From Bacillota bacterium (GTDB lineage: Bacteria; Bacillota; Clostridia; Christensenellales; CAG-138), in assembly GCA_023435855.1 (NCBI GenBank), contig JAEZLG010000032.1:1-8216 (forward strand): a stretch of DNA of 8,216 nt. Reading direction: 5' to 3'. Below are positions 5,859 to 8,216 of the stretch, piece by piece (within the stretch, counting starts at the first letter, position 1; each line of letters opens with the position of its first letter). The notes beneath the pieces were generated by a model, which made no database searches, was not told where the DNA came from, and was given only the letters and a program-made list of their open reading frames with translations. Position numbers and translations under genes: made by a program.

Positions 5859-6635
5859 ATGAACTTTGCTGAATTATACAATATGGCCGAGGACTATTAT
5901 GTTAATAAGGAATACTCAAAGGCTTTAAAGTGTTTTGAACTTGCGAATACTATTGAAGAATCAAATGACTGTATAAATTATATTGGTTGCTGTCACATAG
6001 AAATGGGCAATCTGGTAGTTGCCGAAGAGTGCCTTCTGTGTCTTATTGATAAATGCCCTAATTGGGAGAGACCGCGTTTTAACCTCGCCAGGGCGTACAT
6101 GAAAAAGAGAAAATATGACAAAGCATTAGAGTTGCTTAACGAAGCTGAACTGATCAATCCATACAATGCAGATACTCTGTTTTACTTTGGAGTATATTAT
6201 TTTGCTATCAAAAACTACGAATTAGCTCAACAATACTATCTAAAGTCTATAGCCATTGATAGTGATGAATCAACGGATTCTCACCTCAACTTGGGAATGT
6301 GCTATTTTAGACAAGGTGAATTCGAGGTAGCATTGGAAGAGTTTAAGGTTGCATATAGGCTGGATCGCTCAAACATCGATGCACTATACGACCAGGGATT
6401 GGCATATATGTACCTTCAGGATTATTCAAGCGCACTAACAAAGCTAATCGAAACGAGTGCACATCGTCCCAATGATGTTGATTGTATGTTGGATATCTGC
6501 AACTGCTATAGTAAGCTAAAGGACTATAAAAAGCTTCTGATTTGGAGTAATAGAATTTTAGAACTAGAGCCTGACAACGAGATTGCGTTGAAAATTAGTA
6601 GCGATGCGGACCTTGACCCGGCCTCTTTAAGTTAA
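5859..6635 (+). CDS. Tetratricopeptide-repeat (TPR) protein, 258 aa
   Basis: ATG 5859 follows GAGGAG (5845-5850) at 8 nt spacing. The whole chain is built of about seven 34-residue TPR units, roughly 2-35, 36-69, 70-103, 104-137, 140-172, 173-206 and 207-240. They show the usual small/large pattern, for example RPRFNLARAYMKKRKYDKAL at 71-90 and YFRQGEFEVALEEF at 149-162. There is no signal peptide, membrane span or catalytic domain, so it is most likely a cytoplasmic protein-binding scaffold; the partner is unknown. The gene is visibly AT-richer, with A/T-ending codons, than blaR1 or the Fe-S gene, which suggests separate acquisition. The frame is open upstream to TAG 5781-5783, encoding residues such as INIEPIFGDGYTVLQPDA that look coding, but no start codon lies there. 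A weak promoter (TTGGAG 5770-5775, TAATAT 5792-5797) is possible. The gene is enclosed by repeat clusters 3 and 4. Confidence 0.85.
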   Translation: MNFAELYNMAEDYYVNKEYSKALKCFELANTIEESNDCINYIGCCHIEMGNLVVAEECLLCLIDKCPNWERPRFNLARAYMKKRKYDKALELLNEAELINPYNADTLFYFGVYYFAIKNYELAQQYYLKSIAIDSDESTDSHLNLGMCYFRQGEFEVALEEFKVAYRLDRSNIDALYDQGLAYMYLQDYSSALTKLIETSAHRPNDVDCMLDICNCYSKLKDYKKLLIWSNRILELEPDNEIALKISSDADLDPASLS

Positions 6636-6646
6636 GAGGAGCCTAC

Positions 6647-6800
6647 GTTAAACATAATCGGATGTGCACTTCATCGCGCCGGTGTTAAACATAATCGGAA
6701 GTTCACGTCGTACCCGCTGATAAACATAATGCGAAGTTTGGATAACCGCCTAGGTAACGGAAGTTCGCGTCAGAAACGGTGCAATGGATAATCGGAGTTG
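6647..6800 (+). repeat. Repeat cluster 4 of the TAAACATAATGCGAAGTTC family (about 5 copies)
   Basis: It starts 11 bp after the TPR stop codon. Copies begin at 6647 (GTTAAACATAATCGGATGTGC), 6684 (GTTAAACATAATCGGAAGTTC), 6719 (GATAAACATAATGCGAAGTTT), about 6753 (shortened GGTAACGGAAGTTCGCGTC) and 6786 (shortened GGATAATCGGAGTTG). Spacings are 37, 35, 34 and 33 bp. The third copy runs into GGATAACC-GCCTA-GGTA, matching the dyad position of cluster 1, and the last shortened copy matches the last copy of cluster 1. The two clusters therefore share an internal order, not just a core. Confidence 0.85.
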
Positions 6801-6848
6801 TGGAGCGCGTTAGCGGCATTCTGACCGAACACTAAGTTTACCGGAAAT

Positions 6849-6872
6849 CCCCGTCACTTATCAGCGACGGGG
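6849..6872. other. Inverted repeat, possible weak terminator
   Basis: CCCCGTC (6849-6855) pairs with GACGGGG (6866-6872) around a 10-nt loop; the stem can be extended past one mismatch. There is no T run on either strand (ATTTCC follows on minus, TAATAAG on plus). It could be a backup stop for the leftward operon or for the TPR transcript, or a boundary structure next to cluster 4. Confidence 0.35.
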
Positions 6873-6922
6873 TAATAAGAAGAAAGGATATTGGCAAGCA
6901 GTTAAGAAATCTACTCGGCTTT

Positions 6923-6944
6923 AAAAGTTCTGTATGATCAGAAC
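6923..6944 (-). terminator. Intrinsic terminator of the Fe-S/TlpA operon
   Basis: On the minus strand GTTCTG-ATCATA-CAGAAC (6944-6927) is followed directly by TTTTAAA. The stem is only 6 bp, but the T run and the location, 22 nt after the stop of the lipoprotein gene, fit an operon end. Confidence 0.55.
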
Positions 6945-6965
6945 ACCAGCAAAGCGACCCCTACA

Positions 6966-7496
6966 CTATTTCACAATCTCATTGATTCGCTTCATCATTT
7001 TTTCTTCCTGCTTTGCAACAACTCCAATCAGAGGCGCTCCAATCATATTTCCTTCCTTATCTACAATATAGGTAATCGGATAACCGGTGATGTTTCCAAT
7101 GAAGTCCTTATAGAAGCCACTTGTTGTATCTGGAATCAAATTGAGATAAGTGACACCCTTTTCATATAGAATATTCTTTGCCTGTTCCCACTCCTCATCA
7201 GAATCCCCGGCGCTGACAGCCACGCCGATCAGGTTGATATTTTTCTCTTTAAATTCTTGATAATAGGCTTCCAGCTCCGGCATTTCCGCGATGCAGCTGC
7301 CGCAGGTGTTGGACCAAAAATTTACGAAGGTGGCATCATAGTCGCCGAACATATCGTTTGTCAGAACGTTGCTCTCAAAGTCGGTAGCGGTGAACTCCGG
7401 GAAGAGCTCCGACGTCGTTTGGATCTCTCCGCCTGCGCAAGCGGCCAGAATCAGGGCGCAAACGCCCGCCAACAGTAGAATAAACAGCTTCTTCAT
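6966..7496 (-). CDS. TlpA/ResA-like thioredoxin-fold lipoprotein
   Basis: A 176-residue exported protein. The N-terminus is a lipoprotein signal: MKK, a hydrophobic core, then the lipobox LAAC with C20 as the lipidated residue. The mature part is a TlpA/AhpC-TSA-like thioredoxin fold: substrate-facing strand ATFVNFW (55-61), the redox motif CGSC at 65-68 in NTCGSCIAEMPELE, and the cis-proline loop GYPITYIVD with P140. The CGSC dipeptide differs from the CPPC/CGPC usual in cytochrome-maturation and thioredoxin proteins, and will alter the redox potential. It should act outside the membrane as a thiol-disulfide reductase or peroxide-type reductase. AGGAG (7508-7504) lies 7 nt before the ATG. 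It is the second gene of an operon 14 nt after the Fe-S membrane protein, which could be its electron source. Confidence 0.88.
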   Translation of the reverse strand: MKKLFILLLAGVCALILAACAGGEIQTTSELFPEFTATDFESNVLTNDMFGDYDATFVNFWSNTCGSCIAEMPELEAYYQEFKEKNINLIGVAVSAGDSDEEWEQAKNILYEKGVTYLNLIPDTTSGFYKDFIGNITGYPITYIVDKEGNMIGAPLIGVVAKQEEKMMKRINEIVK

Positions 7497-7510
7497 GTAT
7501 GTTCTCCTTT

Positions 7511-8216
7511 TTATGGTAATGGAACGCTTTTACAAATTGCCCCGTGGGGGCAAGTATAGATGCAGTCGCCGCAGCGAATACACTCGGGATGGTTCGGCGT
7601 TTTGTAAATCTCCACATCCATTTTGCAGACCTTGGCGCAGGCCCCGCAGCTCGTGCATTTGCTCTGGTCCACCGAGTATCTGTAAAAGGACACCTTATTG
7701 AACAGCGCATAGAATGCGCCGAGCGGACACAGCCATTTGCAGAACGGGCGATAGAAAAACACCGACAGCGTGACGAGGCCCAGCAGCAGGCAGCTTTTCC
7801 AAGTGAACAGCCAGCCAAGCGCAGAACGGATGCCGCTGTCTAAGATGGAAAGCGGGATCGCGCCCTCCAATATTCCCGCGGGGCATAGCCACTTGCAGAA
7901 CCAAGGATCGCCCATGCCGACCTCGTTTACCACCGTCATGGGCAATACAATGACGAACACAACTAGGATGACATATTTGAGATAGGTCAGCGGATGCAGC
8001 TTTTTGGTGCTGCATTTCCTTGATGGTATTTTGTGAATAAGCTCCTGGAACCAACCAAACGGGCAGAGGAAGCCGCAGACGATCCGCCCCAGCAGCACGC
8101 CGAACAATATCAAAATCCCAATGACGTAATAGGAGAATTTGAATTTGGAGGAGCCGATGACTGCCTGCAGCGAGCCGATAGGGCAGGAGCCCACCGCGCC
8201 CGGGCAGGAGTAGCAG
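7511..8216 (-). CDS. Polytopic membrane 4Fe-4S protein, NapH/CcoG-like (N-terminus outside window)
   Basis: The frame is open to the right edge, giving 234 visible residues; the GTG at 8194 is internal. The first visible residues read CYSCPGAVGSCPIG, a Cys-rich segment typical of this group. Three CxxxCP motifs follow, CGFLCP (C47, C51), CKWLCP (C107, C111) and CKWLCP (C159, C163), each at the end of a hydrophobic span (about 30-47, 77-97, 141-156). The C-terminus carries two ferredoxin-type 4Fe-4S sites, CTSCGACAKVC (C187, C190, C193, C197) and CIRCGDCIYTCP (C212, C215, C218, C222). Proteins of this type move electrons through the membrane to periplasmic or surface partners. The close-set TlpA-like lipoprotein gene downstream makes that protein the likely partner. 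The exact subfamily and the quinone or ferredoxin donor cannot be told from this fragment. Confidence 0.88.
   Translation of the reverse strand, partial: CYSCPGAVGSCPIGSLQAVIGSSKFKFSYYVIGILILFGVLLGRIVCGFLCPFGWFQELIHKIPSRKCSTKKLHPLTYLKYVILVVFVIVLPMTVVNEVGMGDPWFCKWLCPAGILEGAIPLSILDSGIRSALGWLFTWKSCLLLGLVTLSVFFYRPFCKWLCPLGAFYALFNKVSFYRYSVDQSKCTSCGACAKVCKMDVEIYKTPNHPECIRCGDCIYTCPHGAICKSVPLP

Noticed and set aside
931..6800. Replication-origin iterons
   Set aside because: Direct repeats recur at four separate intergenic sites with no Rep/DnaA-type gene and no adjacent AT-rich unwinding stretch that stands out.

Overview
The window looks like a chromosome segment from an anaerobic, mid-GC Gram-positive bacterium of the Clostridia (Bacillota). 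The supporting signs are strong AGGAGG-type ribosome sites, a surface protein ending in a sortase-type sorting signal, a BlaI/BlaR1 (M56) pair with a DUF4825-like domain, a lipoprotein thioredoxin and a membrane 4Fe-4S protein. No single gene fixes the genus, so this placement is inference.

Layout. (1) 1-851: the C-terminal end of a sortase-anchored surface protein, then a strong hairpin at 872-903. (2) 931-1174: first cluster of a degenerate direct repeat with core TAAACATAATGCGAAGTTC. (3) 1193-2634: a remnant reading frame, a 197-aa protein of unknown function with its own promoter, a second remnant frame, and a convergent DinB-like gene. (4) 2679-2762: second repeat cluster. The gap from 2763 to 2873 holds nothing I recognise. 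(5) 2874-5489: a blaI-blaR1 operon read leftward, with a clear promoter covered by two dyad operators and no beta-lactamase in view. (6) 5490-5858: a leader region with another remnant frame, a tRNA-3'-end-like stretch and the third repeat cluster (5672-5737). (7) 5859-6635: an AT-richer cytoplasmic TPR gene. (8) 6647-6800: fourth repeat cluster. (9) 6923-8216: a leftward operon of a polytopic 4Fe-4S membrane protein (cut by the window edge) and a TlpA-like lipoprotein, closed by an intrinsic terminator.

The main unexplained structure is the repeat family. At least sixteen recognisable copies, all in the same orientation, fall into four intergenic clusters that partition the window into blocks carrying unrelated genes: unknown protein plus DinB, BlaI/BlaR1, and TPR. 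Within clusters the spacing is about 35 bp. Two clusters also share the same internal order, ending in a GATAACC-N5-GGTT dyad and a shortened GGATAATCGGA copy. This looks like a defined element (a transposon end or recombination site) that has seeded an accessory region, but no transposase or integrase lies in the window to prove it.

Functionally, the right-hand operon can be read as an extracytoplasmic thiol-redox module: the Fe-S protein would pass electrons through the membrane to the lipoprotein thioredoxin. The BlaI/BlaR1 pair is a self-regulated signalling unit whose sensor part is not the usual penicillin-binding domain, so its signal and targets are open.
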